A DNA stretch of 64,000 nt. Source: Kalaharituber pfeilii. Its lineage: Eukaryota; Ascomycota; Pezizomycetes; Pezizales; Pezizaceae. The stretch is taken from assembly GCA_015179045.1 (NCBI GenBank), contig WHUZ01000015.1:992001-1056000 (forward strand), in the 5' to 3' direction. A program made the translations under genes and the position numbers. The notes under the pieces were generated by a model. That model did no database searches. It had not been told where the DNA came from and saw only the letters and a list, made by a program, of their open reading frames with translations. This document shows, piece after piece, positions 21,688 to 34,754 of the stretch (its first letter is position 1; each line of letters opens with the position of its first letter).

Positions 21688-24600
21688 ATGTGTCCAATTG
21701 ATATGTATATATAATATGCTCATTTTTCTTCTTGTCCTGTTTCATTTCTTCAAAGTCTTGCTCCTGTTGTCTGGAAAGATATGTGGTGCGGAGGATCGGA
21801 CTATAACTTCTCACTTTCGTTGTACATCTTTTTACCATCTTGTTTTCTCTTCGTGTTTCTTCAATTCGCTTCTTGATCCTGTATTACTTATTTTATCTTT
21901 CGCTAACTTATACTTGAATTCTTCATCTTTATTCCTTTTTCCATATCATATCAACATTTTTCATTTAACCTTTTTACACCTTTTTTTTTTTTTTTTTTGA
22001 TCACCTGGACGGTCGTTGCGGAGTTTACTGCGGTTTCTCGCTCTTTGTCTTGCACATTCAGATTGAATAGCGGGTAGAGTATACGGTCTGATTTGATTTC
22101 GTTTCCTTTTTTTTTTTTTTTTTTTCCTCTTTCTTTTGAACTATTGGGGTAGATACAGGAGAAACGGGGAACACGAACAGGGGGCTGATGAATGGAAGTG
22201 CGGTTAGTTTCTTGGCTAGTAGGGAGAGAAAAGAAAAGAAAATTTACTCGCGAAACTACATCTGATTGAGTTCAATGATTACGATCACGTTGGAGTGTGT
22301 ACTGTTTATTTTGCTCGACCTTTTAGCTTGTACACATGAGGCTTTGGTTGGTATAAGTGCGCTACACTAACCTTTTTTTCCTGTGCAAAACATGCTCGAA
22401 TATGTAACTCTCAGCTCCGTATTTGAGTACCTCCCCACTCCGCTTCCTTCGTTTCCACCTCTGAATCCTCACATCTCGTGTTGGTACCGTTGATGTTTTC
22501 TGTTACCCTCAGCTGCCAACGGGCGCGATGCAATGCCCCATTCCCTCTAAGCCCAGTTCGAGCATAATGTTACAACCGCATAATCGAACGGGCAGTAGCA
22601 GTCTGCTGTCAGTTATCGATGCACCATCCATAACCAAGCAATTGACTCACTAGATGACGGGGCAATTTTGAATAGTCATATAGTTTTAAAGCTGGGGCAG
22701 GAATTGCAATGTAAACATACCCAGCGTATATACGTAGATCTAGTTTCAATCACCTACTGTCTTCTCCATTGCTTGATTAGATGTCGTCAGCCAATGCCGC
22801 AGTCCTAATATATAGCCGGAATTTGTCAGTATTGTTGAATTTTTTTTGTTTCAATAAATTCTTACCATTGTCCTCGCTTGCCAGTTCTATGGAATCCAAT
22901 AAGGCGAACTTCGCGAATCTCTTGTTTGGGATGAGGCCAAGTGTGTGCAGACTCTAGCGGGTCAGGAGTTTACGTGCACGGACGTACTCGAAATTATTAT
23001 AGCTGAGCTAGAAAGTTGGCCTAGTCTAAACACCTCATTTTCACTCCAAGTCCGTTGATAGCTGAGTAAACACTTATAATGTCGAAAAAAGTTTTCCCTT
23101 CCGGAGCACTTTCTTCCTGCGAAACTTTTTGGAGCTTGACTGATCTGGCTATCGCATTTGAACTTCTAGGGTTTTGTTGGAAACTGAAGTAGATTAGAGG
23201 CATCTGATTCTCAAGATTTTTTAAAACTCTTTCTTGCAAATGAATATGCCGGCATGGGTTTCAGAAAGAACTGGAAGTATCGTTTAGGGTATTTGGATTG
23301 GATGTACTATTCGTGATGACAATCCACGCCCGAGATGTGTAGCTTAGCCCTTTTGTGGAGAGATATTATATCCAAGAAGCAGGCATCAGCTGACTCTTTC
23401 CATAGGCGAAATACTCAATTATTTGCCTTCTCCCTTCTGGTACATTCATCATCTCCGAATCCTTCTTGGAGCAGGTAACTCCATCCTCTCAAGCCATGGG
23501 GATGGTACTACAATTGTCTGTTGTTTTAGCAGCCATTGTCTTGCAACCCATTCATGGCTCGCGGAAGTACAGCCATGACTTGATGCTCCTCATAAACCAT
23601 TGTTTAACAGCTCTAAGTTCTTAATATAGTCATCGAGGTCTTCGCCTTCGAACATACCAACATCTTCCACTTAGAGTCTGTCTAAATATTGTCTGAAAAG
23701 ATGAAAGGAGTGAGAAGACATCTTGAACTCATGCAAATGGAACGTCTACTCTTGTTTCCAGGGACCATCTATGCGTGTTGTATTTATTTGGTGTAGTGGG
23801 TACAATTGATGCAGTAGTCCTGGTGCGGAGGGTACATCTTGCTCACCACCCTGTCTACAAGTCTAGTCATCTCGATAAATTCCTCCTCCTCTCATAGAAG
23901 CAATCGAAGAAACCCGACGACAATTAATGCAGATGATATGAAAGGTTCGAATAAAATTTGATTGAGGAGGAAGTTATTATAATTATTATTATTATTAGTA
24001 GTAGTAGTATTTTTTATTTTTTATTTTTTATTTATTTATTTATTTTATCTTATTTTTTTTTTTTTTTTTGGCTTGATTCTGAATACTTCCGCTTAGAAGC
24101 TTTTCGATGATTTATATTTGTTCTAGCAACGTTCCACAACCAAGGTACTATCGCGGTTCCCGATATTATCAACTGATACCTGTATACTACTTATTTTCAC
24201 ATTGACACCAAGCGTGTTGAATTAAGGGTCGGAAGTTCAGCAAAAAGTTTACATTTGAAAGAGTGGGGGCTTTACGGTAAATGTGAAACCTGTGGATTTG
24301 ATTGATTGACATCTGAGGTATCTAAGGGGCCACTGGTTTCCCAGACTATCCTTCAATTTTGCAGTCTTTCACTTGCAGTCGACTGTATCAGATGTGCCTT
24401 GTATCTCTTCGCTCGGAATTCTCGGAAGAGGTAGATAGCTATAGCTTATTGGCACGAGAAACATGTAACGCTGGGCCAACTTATGATAGAACAAAAGTAA
24501 CACGGCAAACAAAATTCTGCAACGCAAAATCATGTAACGATTCTATCATTGCGATGGAGGGATGTTGATAATGTTTTATTCATTCAAATATTATTACCAT

Positions 24601-24860
24601 CCATACCGGGCGATACTAGTGTACCAAGTGACTCCCCATGTTTAGAACATTAAGGGTAATTTCTTCAGAACCTCGCGACGCATGACAGGAGTAAGTCATT
24701 TACGGAAATATTCCGAAATTAATCTCCTTATAGCAAAAAGTCTTACAATAATATCATATACTTATATTATATACTTAAGTATCTATAAGCTACATGTATA
24801 TAGCAATTCTGGAAGCCGTTTTGAAGTTTCGCATTGACTTACACTGAAGATCTCCCAGTG
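21688..24860. other. Interval without a supported gene; low-complexity tracts
   Basis: T-rich 3' flank of the preceding gene with long T runs (21981-21999, 22108-22126), then anonymous sequence. 23968-24070 is a compound low-complexity tract: ATT repeats, AGT repeats, ATTTTTT-like and ATTT repeats, ending in a run of 18 T. A minus-strand ORF at 23021-23239 has plausible composition but no family. Confidence 0.5.
23968..24070. repeat. Compound microsatellite (ATT / AGT / TTTTTTA / TTTA / T)
   Basis: Consecutive short runs of several unit types are directly visible, with no coding potential. Confidence 0.9.
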
Positions 24861-27800
24861 CTGTGCATGTGGGGGGTGTATTATGACGATTTTGACGCAG
24901 AACAAGTCGAGGCCTATTTCTTGTTGAAGGATAAATAAAGATGAATCTAAACTCTCACTGCATGATATGTTACTGAGAAATGACTGAACATGGAGAGTGT
25001 AATCCTTATAACGTACATTTCAACAGGGTGCCCTAAAAGCAAATTCCTTGGACGCTCTCCGAGTTGATGGGATTCAACACCTTGGTAGCAAAGAGGCCAA
25101 ACGTAGCGCCAACCCGTAGTTAGTTGGACATTGGCATGATCCAGGTGCTGGCTCAATCCCTCTGAATGGCAGGCATCACAGCGTATTCATTTAGTGAGGG
25201 CCATGAATATTGACTGTGATGGATATATGTATGCTAGGATCACCTAGGCTACTGGTTGTTTATATGGTTCTAATATCTATCAAGTGTGACAGCTACTGAA
25301 ATTCATGGCAGGGGCTTCTATTCAGACCTGAGAGGTCAGTATGCACCATAGAGTTGAAGCTACGATCCCTCCATTCCACCGGCTGGCCAGAATGTCATCA
25401 CCACATCAACTAGAGTGCCTAGATCTGCTGCTTGTGCGCGGATAGTACTATGACTTGAAGATGCGGGGACCTCCCTAAGATAGCTAGGTGGTTGGTCGGG
25501 AAAGAGCAGCCTTGTTGGGGTACAATTCCGTTGTATTAATAGGAGTATATATTACACCAATATATTTCGGGAGAAACCGATTTGCTAGCGGACATATATG
25601 CGTCCGCTCTGTCACCCAGTGCTCAATTAATTGGAGTGGAGCGCCCAGCGGAGGTATTAGGTGTATTGCGCCTTCGATTTTATAGAAGAGTCTATGCTCA
25701 GCGTGAATAGCTCGCATCAATGTTCTATTGACGATGCGAATGTCCATATTCATACAAGATGTCGATACTTGATAGCTTAAATTGTGTTTTGCTCAGGCCG
25801 GGGTGCAAGGAATTAGCTGCTTGCGCGGCGGCTTATGATTTTAACTCCATGTGGTGGAACAGAAAAATTGACCAGATTACAGCAAGTAAGCATGAAGCAT
25901 ACTCTGAGAAATTTACCTTGTTTGGTTACTTTCCTTACCATAATCATTCAATGGCTGGCTTGGAGTGGGGCCCATGCATATAAATACTGGATACCTGGAG
26001 TACATTATACCATGTTCTTGGGTTCCAGAAGTAAACTCGATCGAGCATCAAAATGAGTCTCGGTCTTTTTTGATACCACGATCTTGCTTAGCTATCGTAG
26101 ATATTCCCTTACATATTTTACCAAGTTTAATACTCGCTATAGCATGGATGCCCTATTGATGGGATTGCTTACCTCCGTTCATTGGGTGATTTGCTATTCA
26201 GGTGGATTTCGGCTCACTTCTACGAACTTTCGTGAAGTTTGTTTGAGGTTGTGATAAGATTGTAAGGTCTAGTGTTGTTGCAGTCCTCCAACGATTGAGT
26301 AGTAGTGTTCGTGTAGAGAGTATCAACACGATGACAACGAGACCACTTGTGTACTACCAAAATGCGGTAGAGATCCTAAAGATTGGAGACTCTTCTAAAA
26401 CTTCTATTGCCTCATTGCGCAACAGGTCTTGGAATCTTATCAGTTGCAAGTGCAGTAGCACTGCGGTTGTAACCAACTCTTACACTGTATCATAGTCTGC
26501 CTCAAAGCAGACAAATAGTGATGAGTGAACGGGCAGGGAAATTGAGATATGATGACACCAAATATTTGTGTGCATTGCATTATACATGCAGCATGCATCC
26601 GCAAAGAAAAGGTTATGATAGAAAATAAATCAGAGTTCCACGGGAGATAAAGTCTGTGGCTGGTGACCAAAAACTTCTCCCATGCCGCCGCTGCTGCACC
26701 TGTGTGGCGTGATTTATAGTGATATGATATACCGGTATACATACCTTGAGGTCACGAACGAAGTTTACCGGGAGAAGGTCTTCATCCCCTGTTCCGCTAC
26801 TCTAGATTTCTGTTACTTGCATTTCACCTCGTCAGCTAGAGCGGGTCTGAATACCTACTAGGCCGTTCAGGGCAAGTTTGACCTGTCTTGTTGCATTTTA
26901 TTATGCATAACGACTGCTTTGTAATTCAAGTCAAAATAATGACGGAACGCAACCTCGTGGCGTAGGAAGGCATGCAGGTAGCTATGGTAAATGCGTGTCG
27001 AGCTTGACCAACTAATTTCCTGGCCATCGATGATAAACGGATGGAGTCCCATCAGGCTAGAGGCTTGTGCTCATTCCCCGAATCCATGTGTAACCGGTAT
27101 ATGTAGGGGCAACCAGTCTTCCATGTGATATCTAATTATCGGAAAAAGGTTTTGCTTTTTGATGAGTTATCTCATGAAACTTGTGCTGATTTCGTCTCCT
27201 ATGAATTCTCTGGAGTTTCTGGAAAATACTTTATTATCATGTTTGCACATCATACATGAGTATAAGGTACTTGGATTCGACCAGACTAACTTGTTATTAT
27301 TTTTTGTCTTCTGTCTTGTCCAGATAGATCGGCAGAGAATTACCGCGAGTATGTGATGACCAGACTAGTTAGTATGGCGCCGGGACAACTTAGTATCATA
27401 CGCTGGTAGTTGGCGCTATTCCTGTAGGAATACCTGTTGACCAAACTAATCTTCACAAAATCTCAGCAAGCGTTCCCGAGCCTTGCTCATATCCCTCGGC
27501 AGCACACTCCGATAGTGTCCCTGAGGATTCTATGCCAGAGTAATACTGGACTAGTCTCAACCGCACTTTCAGAAAATCGGCTGAGGCTCAGTGCTTATAC
27601 CTGAGAGTAGGTACTGTAGGATTCACGTTGACCTTATCGCGTGATCATGATAGAGCAACTGATGCTGGGCTACTACGCAGGGTTGATGGGATGGGGAAGG
27701 TTTCTGAAGGTTACTATCATACCAAAATTATCATCATGGTAGCCCCGGCTGTGATTGATACGAATAGAAACCACCGGATGGGCATATGCAATGGAGCTAC

Positions 27801-28255
27801 TCTTGCTCTGCGAAAGGAGGATACTTGTGTACCTAAGTTGTCTTCAATCCAGACTGCCTCATGCAGGGTAAATACGTTATAAGATAACACTGACGTAGAA
27901 TTTTCCCGATCCGGGAATTAAACGGTCATTTCTCCAAGAGGCCACTTCCTGCAGTGAACTGCATATGGACGTCGCTGCTACGATCGAAACAAAAGAGCAT
28001 TGATAGTTCAATGTTTTAGCCCAATGGGCACATCGGCCCATATATAAGGATATACTTAGCACAATGTCGTGGTTCATAATGTAATACAGATATATACAAG
28101 ATTGTAGCGTCAGCATGGGCCCCAGCTAGTGGGCACGCTTAAATAAATACTACGACTATTTAGAAAGTATCCTGTATCAAACAGCCCGCAAATTACGACC
28201 TGCTAATCATGCATGGGAGGGATACAAGAAAACCAGAGATGCATTCCACAGACAG
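24860..28255. other. Interval without a supported gene
   Basis: Short overlapping ORFs in ordinary-composition DNA. The stretches 25758-25983 and 27628-27882 are ORFs with no recognisable motifs and could be decayed genes. No inverted-repeat element was noticed. Confidence 0.45.
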
Positions 28256-28261
28256 AATGAT

Positions 28262-30141
28262 TTAGGCAATTTCCTTCTCCCTCAAACCACCATCCTTGCT
28301 TTCCACCAGTATACGCCTCTCCAAAGACTTCTTCTTTGGATATGGCGCGTCGAAAATCTCGTTGATTTCTTCAAGTGTACGGCCCTTGGTTTCAACGAAG
28401 AACAAGTAGATGAACACCCACTGGAACGCATCCCAAGCAATGTAGAGGAAATATACTCTCCATGTGACACGCTCAAGGGCGACGGGAATGGCAAAGGTGT
28501 TGAAGAAGGCGGCAATGTTGACAAAGAGATTGTACATTCCCATACCTGCATTATGTTAGCGATTCATTGTTTGAGAAAATCCTTACGGGCGAAAGCAGTG
28601 TTACCTTTCGCACGAGTCTCAAAAGGCAAACACTCTACAGGATAGAGAGCCTGAAGTGGAGTGTATGCAAAGCTATATGTCAACCCGAAGAGGTAGATGA
28701 AAGCAATGGCGGATCTGGAACCGTTGGTATTGGTGTTATCTTCTTTTCCGTAGATGGAGGAAAGTGCAGTAACAATTGACCATTCGACAACGAACAAGGC
28801 TGTAGCAGTCAAGAGCACTGGACGACGTCCGAGGCGGTCGGTGAATCTGGCGCCAATGGTTGCCATAATCCATGAGAGGACGGGGAGAATGGCGCTGTAG
28901 AGCAACTGGGTGCCAGTGTCGGCAACACCGACTTGATCGAGCAACACAGGCATGAAGTAGGAGATAGCACCATTACCAGCCCACTATATTCGCCACATTA
29001 GGATTTGTATTCAATGATATATTTCTGAAGATTGGAATACATACCTGGCCAAAGAAAGCCATACCAATCACGCAGACCATACGCCGCCAAGAATTCCTAG
29101 AGTTGAACAAATCTCTGTAATCCCACCAACGCTTATCGGATCCTTCAGTGGAGATCTCAGCAACAATCTGCTTGTAAGAAAGCTGCACAAGTGGTGATTC
29201 ACGGTCTCCTTCACCGTAGTACTCGGTCATCACTTTCAGAGCTTCCTCATGGCGGTCGTTGGAGATCAACCTGACAATTCGTTTCGTTAAAACTACATCA
29301 AACTTTCAAGTATGGCAGTATTTACTCACCAACGAGGACTTTCGGGGCAGAAGAAGCAACCAAGGATAACACCACCCGAAGCCACCATCTGAAGCCAAAT
29401 AGGAATTCGCCACTGGTTGTTGTTGGTAATGCTGTTTGTTCCGTACAAAACGAAACTGGCCGGGATACCGCCCATGAACCAGAAACTATTGTACAAGCCG
29501 GTGATAGTACCTCTCCATGCTGGATGCGCCATTTCAGCAACATACGAGGGACCAGCAGTAGCACATGTGGCCACACCGAAACCTAATATGAAACGGCCGC
29601 CAATGAACATTCCCTGGTTCTGAGATGGGGCCTGAATACAGGTACCGATGACAATGATCATGGCGCCAATGAACATTCCCCATCGGCGTCCCCACCAATC
29701 CGTGAATGGTCCACAAAAGAACGATCCAATAATATTACCGATTGTGTAGATAGAGAAGACAAGACCAGTCGAAGACCCTGTACTCTTCATGCCAAAGTAT
29801 CTATGTTGGGTATCGATGAGCTGCTCTCCAAAACAAATACTTATATCTGGTGTTGCCTACTTTTGGTAATATTCCATAACATTGATACCACTCATGAGAG
29901 AACCATCATAACCGTTTATGCATGAGTTTAAGAAAGCTATGAACAGGAAGAAGTAGAGCTTGAACATTCTCCTTGTCCATGGACTTGGTTTAGCCTTCTC
30001 CAGCACTTTGGCGAGCCCCACACTGGCCACCATAATATCCTTTGGGACGCCGCCTGTGCGCTCGTTTGTTTCAACATCGGCAAGGTGTTTTTGGTCCATG
30101 ATTGGCAACTGCCTTCTCCCTTGGCAGGAAGAATCTTCCAC
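28262..30141 (-). CDS. Major facilitator sugar porter (lactose/hexose permease-like)
   Basis: Five exons: 30141-29861, 29800-29340, 29270-29046, 28983-28605 and 28545-28262. Introns of 59-69 nt begin GTAGGC, GTGAGT, GTATGT and GTAACA and end in AG; all junctions keep frame. The protein of about 540 residues carries sugar-porter signatures in order: NSCINGYDGSLMSGIN in the first helix region; DWWGRRWGM in the first cytoplasmic loop; CPESPRW (PESPR motif) before the central loop; DRLGRRPVL in the second half; and ETKGRTLEEI after the last helix. The motifs are complete, so it is probably a working proton-coupled plasma-membrane sugar transporter. Substrate cannot be read from sequence; the NGYDGSLM helix resembles ascomycete lactose-permease-type porters. 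A second ATG at 30099 (MDQKHLADVE) may be the real start. Confidence 0.9.
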
Positions 30142-30650
30142 TTCAGAAAGGGTGTTACGGTGAAAGGTGAGAGGAGAGCAGATCGATGCTGGTAAAAACA
30201 GGAACCAGAAGAAAAGGGCGAGCAGGGCAGTATATAGCTGGCCGAAGGGCCAGGTTTATTATGCCATAGCTTCTGTGAGAGCTTGATTGTCCGGATCCAT
30301 ATGCTGAACGTATTCCAATTATCCTCTGTAGTCTGCCCCTGCCCCGTCCTTGCCCCTCCCCCTCCTCACAAAATACATCCTTGCGAAAGCATTTAGAGAA
30401 CAAGACTTGAAAATTATATCCGGATTCACTTCATGGGCTGGTAAATGCTAGTTTAACTAATTATCACTGCTTTAGTCTGGGGTAGCGTAATGGGGATGAG
30501 TGTGAAAGGTTCGGCTGTTGGCCGCATGATTGCACGCACAATTGCGGATAGCGACATTACATCCTGGTCAACCTCCAGGCTGCTACACTGAGATATGATA
30601 GTTTGCATAGTCTAAAAATGGGGTATAGTGTATCGGTGTTCTCCTCGACA
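30142..30650 (-). promoter_or_regulatory. Upstream region of the sugar-porter gene
   Basis: On the minus strand this is the promoter and leader side of the transporter. It contains C/T- and G-rich stretches (for example 30340-30366) and no other gene. No specific binding site is claimed. Confidence 0.4.
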
Positions 30651-30880
30651 TATACAGTCTACCCTTGCTATACCGGATCTCGCTATACCGGAAACCTTGC
30701 TATGATATACCAGATGTCCTCTGCCTGCGACATCGTTTCCCATACAAATCGCTCTTGCCGCCCTAACAATAGAAACCTCCAGACAAGTACCCCCTGTATC
30801 CATACAAATAATATGCATATTTGCTATGAAGATACACTATTGCTAAAACATCTTAGACTAACCCACTTCAGACTTGGCTG

Positions 30881-30950
30881 CCATAACTGCTGCCACTGCT
30901 GCTACTGCTTCTGCTATCGCCGCTGCTACTGCTGCTACCATCACTTGTTA
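30881..30950. repeat. Imperfect (CTG)n-type trinucleotide tract
   Basis: CTGCCACTGCTGCTACTGCT-like units repeat with interruptions, in the left half of the family B MITE. Confidence 0.8.
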
Positions 30951-31320
30951 CCATGTGTTCAGTATGAGACTGGGCACTTCGTTGCTTCTTTTCCATGTAC
31001 TATCATTGCCGAGATTAATTGCCAACCACTTAGCACTTTGTTTCAAAATATCTGGCAAAGCAGACAGAGCTCCTGGCCAGCCCTAAATAATAGGTTAGAT
31101 ACTTAGGATATCAAAGTTAAGTTAAAGTACAGTAATGTTACCAATTCATTCTGAAAATGTTCACCAAGTTCACTTAACTTTTCTTTGGCATACTTTGGTT
31201 CTAGTCGACGTTTACATATTTTATGCTTCTCAAGCACACTGAAAGCCCAACGTTTCTTCTAGATTTTGTGAGTGATGCATATTGATGTATTTGGCTGGGG
31301 AGTGTGAACAAGTTGACGTT

Positions 31321-31372
31321 TAGTCTGGTTGCACCAACCCTTTACGGTCGGAGGGTTGGTGCAACCAGACTA
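31321..31372. repeat. 52-bp near-perfect palindrome (mini-element P)
   Basis: TAGTCTGGTTGCACCAACCC at 31321-31340 is followed by a 12-nt spacer and its exact reverse complement at 31353-31372. Related half-sites occur at 2312-2341 (GGGGGTAGTGCAACCAG), 35965-35990 (TAGTCTGGTTGCACTACCCC) and 51655-51677 (GGGCTAGTGCTACCAGACTA). It is inserted in the family B MITE. Confidence 0.9.
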
Positions 31373-31544
31373 GTTGACTTTTACTTTATTCATTCCCTAT
31401 TTCAGCAATTATTTAAATGTGCAAAATTTTATCACTTCCCTGTCTGCCAAGCATTTTATTCTATACCAGAACCTTGCTATGAATATCATACCGGACGAAA
31501 AGTGCCAGATTTTAGCGATCCGGTATAGCAAGGGTAGACTGTAT

Positions 31545-33424
31545 ATACATACAAAGAAATTTCAAGCATTAATTGACAGTTCCGGGCCACGTACCTTGCA
31601 TGTAGTTCTGCAAACACGCTTACCCTTGCCCGCTGCATCCAATGCCGGATGGTTGTGAGTGCCAGCAAGCGGACAAAGCAGACCCGGACGTTCCATGCGG
31701 GGGCAACGAGGAATATTGTCTATGCTATTCCTCGGTTGTAACTCGAACTAAATACTGGTACCTTCCTGGCTTCGCGGAGACTTTAAGTTGAACTTGTCTT
31801 ACAGGCCATTACATATTATAATAGAGCTCTTACGATGGAACAACTGATACCATTGAAGTGTTGGTGAGCTCAAGCGCGCAAACGTGTCATATGTGCACAG
31901 GCTTTGCGAAGTCGACAGCATCTTGAAGCCAGCATCGTCCAGCGCCATAGTTATAGACGACAGATGGAGTTGCTTTTGCAATATGCACATGTATCGCTCT
32001 AGTCGGGGCACTTTAGGTAGGAATGTGGTGGAGGTAGGTGAGAGTGGGCAGCTCAATGGTGCCATACCTTCATATGGTGGTGGTAGGTAAAGTCGACAGG
32101 CCGGTCAAAGCACAGGGACGCATGCTGGAAATGCGGGCCGACATTCCGCCTCCTCCTCCCTGCTATCATATGCTATGTAGAAGCTTGTTCCATAATCCCA
32201 GCATGAGGCATACAATAGATCTTTGTATTCTGTAGGCTCATGCCACCATCGATCGGTGAAATGCACTGAGTGGAGGAGGGCTGTACTCGGGAAGTCTGGC
32301 GAATTATGCAGCGCCAAGGTACTTACGTGCAGTTCCCAGTTACGCTATGGAGCGACATGGTTTAGTGGCCAAAAGCCTGGCGAACTTTTTGTATGAGAGA
32401 AACCATACAATTTTTTCGACACATACAAATATGCAACCACCGCAACCACACAACCATCAAAAAACTCTCACATCTGAAATTCTGTAGAATCATATACCTG
32501 GAAAGAAAATGAAACTGACCACCAGAATTTACTCAAAAGACTCTTGCAATTGTAAGATTTAAGTATAATATATAATACCAGACATAGGAAACTTATAAGG
32601 CATTGCCTCAAGCTGGGACAGTGGAAGTGGTCTACGCAGTGGCAAGCTATCAAGCTCATGGAGGTACTATTAACTATAAAATAGTAGGAAGCTATAGCTG
32701 TCAAGCTGGAAATATAATTGAAGGGCTATTGAGTGGATGAAGAGTGGTTATCTCATTGTATGGGCCATTGTTTATTTATTTATTTAGTGTAGCACCCCTG
32801 CTTATCTGGCAACTACTCGATGTGTACTAATTTTGAGCCTACCACAAGTGCAGTTCTCTGTACAAATTGAGGTACCTTGGCAGCTGCACGTGAGTACTTT
32901 GGCGCTGCATAATTCACCAGACTTTCCGGCACCCCCGAGTACATGTAATTGACAAGCAGATATCAGCTGTCATGGGCTGCGTGGGCTGCGTGCAGCTGTT
33001 GGAGTGCTTTAACGTTCTAACAAACGTACATGCAGGTACCGCAACTGCCGGCACCCATGTGCGCGGCTGGACTACCATTCCGGCGCGGCTCGGCCCTTAT
33101 GACGGGCACTGGTGGAATTGCCTCGGAGATCCCCTGAAAGCCGTTCGAGAGCCGGACTAAATCTCATCAAGCATATAAATTTAAAGCCTCTATTTTGTCG
33201 ACCAAATAGAGTCTGCGAGAACTTGACTAGGAGAGAAAACCCATCGAAAGTATACCTGTGCAACAACGTTTCAAGTGGTAATCAGAAAATCCTTCGGTAT
33301 TTAGTCCAATTGCATTGCAGAGTACAGTTTAACCGTAACCCTTGTACCTGGTCCACCGTATCTATTTTGTCCAGAATTCGGTTGGGATTCCACTTGGCTA
33401 AGGTGCTCAATGATATTTACCTGA
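31545..33424. other. Interval without a supported gene
   Basis: Short ORFs, all overlapping on both strands, with no recognisable family; no structure of note. Confidence 0.45.
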
Positions 33425-33426
33425 TA

Positions 33427-34709
33427 CAGGTGATCCTGGCTATAATGAAACTCTTGATAGTGACATCCTGGCTATAGTGAAGGAATGGGCGAGATTGGTT
33501 GCGCATGCAGCTAAAACGTCCTGACTATAGTGAAAAGAAGCACTAAGACTTTTCAGGATTAATTAATTCAGCTACAGGTAAAGTTCACTTGCTATAGTGA
33601 AATACCGAGGGGGTGGCCTCAGTACTGCCTTATGTAAGAGGCTTAGCAGAGTGGTAATTTAATTCAAGATGTCTCAATAGTGGTTGTCACTGAATAATTG
33701 AGAATGGTTACCAGAAGTTACCAGGAAAAAGACGCCAACCAAACTAGGCAGGAACCGTGAGGTACCCCTTTTAACCCTGCGAAATTTATTAGTTAGTAAA
33801 ATGAATTACCACGACTAAACGCCCTACACATCTACGCATGTAAAAGCTATCATGATGCTCATGGTTCTTGATTCAGATGCAGACTCCAACTCAGATTTGG
33901 AGGAAATGGCCAAAGATACACTTCTTATGTCAATACAATGTTTTAGGGTGAATTGACACATAAAGAAGACATAAATATGAATAGGATATGTTTGCATTGT
34001 TTGTGGTTGTAGATGCATGTCTGAATGTTGATGCGAATCGAGATGTGTACGCGGATGCTGCATATGGTGCGAAATGTTGTGTGTGTATGCAGCAAAGTAG
34101 GTTACTAACTGAGCTCTACTTACCAGAAAAGCCATTTACCAGTCGATTTTGACTGGTAAAAGAACTTATGCTGGTAAGTTGCGCCACCACCCAATGGGCC
34201 AATGAACGAAGGGGCCAAGGCACTAAAAACGCCTCAGTCAAGTATAGTTAAGTAAAGTAAAGTGTGGTAACCATTCTCAATTATTCAGTGACAACCACTA
34301 ATACAAAAAAGGAAAGAAAAACTTTTAGTGTAGCTGACTGCTTCAATATCATAGGCATTGAAAAAAATGCCATTAGCTTGCCATCGGGATTAGGAAATAG
34401 TTTGCATAAGTCATCTGAAGTCATTCCTCTTGGGGATTGTTCCACTTCCTGTCGAGCATGACATATCTTCTATTTCTCTAGAGCTGGGCATCCAAAGCAG
34501 CATTTGAGAAGACATGATATTAGCAGTTTGGTGAGGAACTGAATTCACACTTGAGATCTGAATATCATACACAGAAAGTTTCCGCATTTGACAACGTTTT
34601 TCACCCCATGCCTACCTTGGGGCCAGCACGTGACCCCTCACTACAGTGAAAACTGGCTATAGTGAAGAACTGGTCAGATTCTTGGTCTTCATCATAGCCA
34701 GGGTGATCT
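33427..34709. mobile_element. MITE, family C, long copy interrupted by another element
   Basis: Ends CAGGTGATCCTGGCTATAAT and ATCATAGCCAGGGTGATCTG, flanked by TA (33425-33426, 34710-34711). Sub-terminal CTGGCTATAGTGAA motifs repeat near both ends (33465-33483, 33526-33538, 34652-34668). It spans 1283 bp as found, or about 660 bp without the nested 619-bp element. No coding capacity. Shorter family members are at 43512 and 48805-49129. Confidence 0.85.
33680..34298. mobile_element. Nested MITE, family D, inside the family C element
   Basis: A 619-bp unit with terminal inverted repeats of about 34 bp. The left end begins GTGGTTGTCACTGAATAATT and the right end is its exact reverse complement ending ...AGTGACAACCAC. 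TA flanks both sides (33678-33679, 34299-34300). It contains an inner palindrome TTTACCAGTCGATTTTGACT at 34135. The perfect ends indicate that it is younger than its host element. Confidence 0.9.
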
Positions 34710-34754
34710 GTACTCTGCATGATTCTATAGCATGCTTAAGGCCATCCATACACA

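Larger units (their letters stand above)
30655..31541. mobile_element. MITE, family B (TA target) with nested palindrome
   Basis: An 887-bp element with ends CAGTCTACCCTTGCTATACC and GGTATAGCAAGGGTAGACTG, flanked by TA (30653-30654 and 31542-31543). Sub-terminal GCTATACCGG-type repeats sit near each end. It contains a GCT/CTG-rich microsatellite-like tract (30881-30950) and a 52-bp palindrome (31321-31372). It has no transposase. The ends resemble family A in layout but not in sequence. Confidence 0.85.

Noticed and set aside
23021..23239. 72-codon minus-strand ORF with protein-like composition
   Set aside because: No family recognised and no splice partner found nearby.
30881..30950. CTG-rich tract as a coding poly-residue stretch
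   Set aside because: It lies inside a TIR-bounded MITE with no supported gene.
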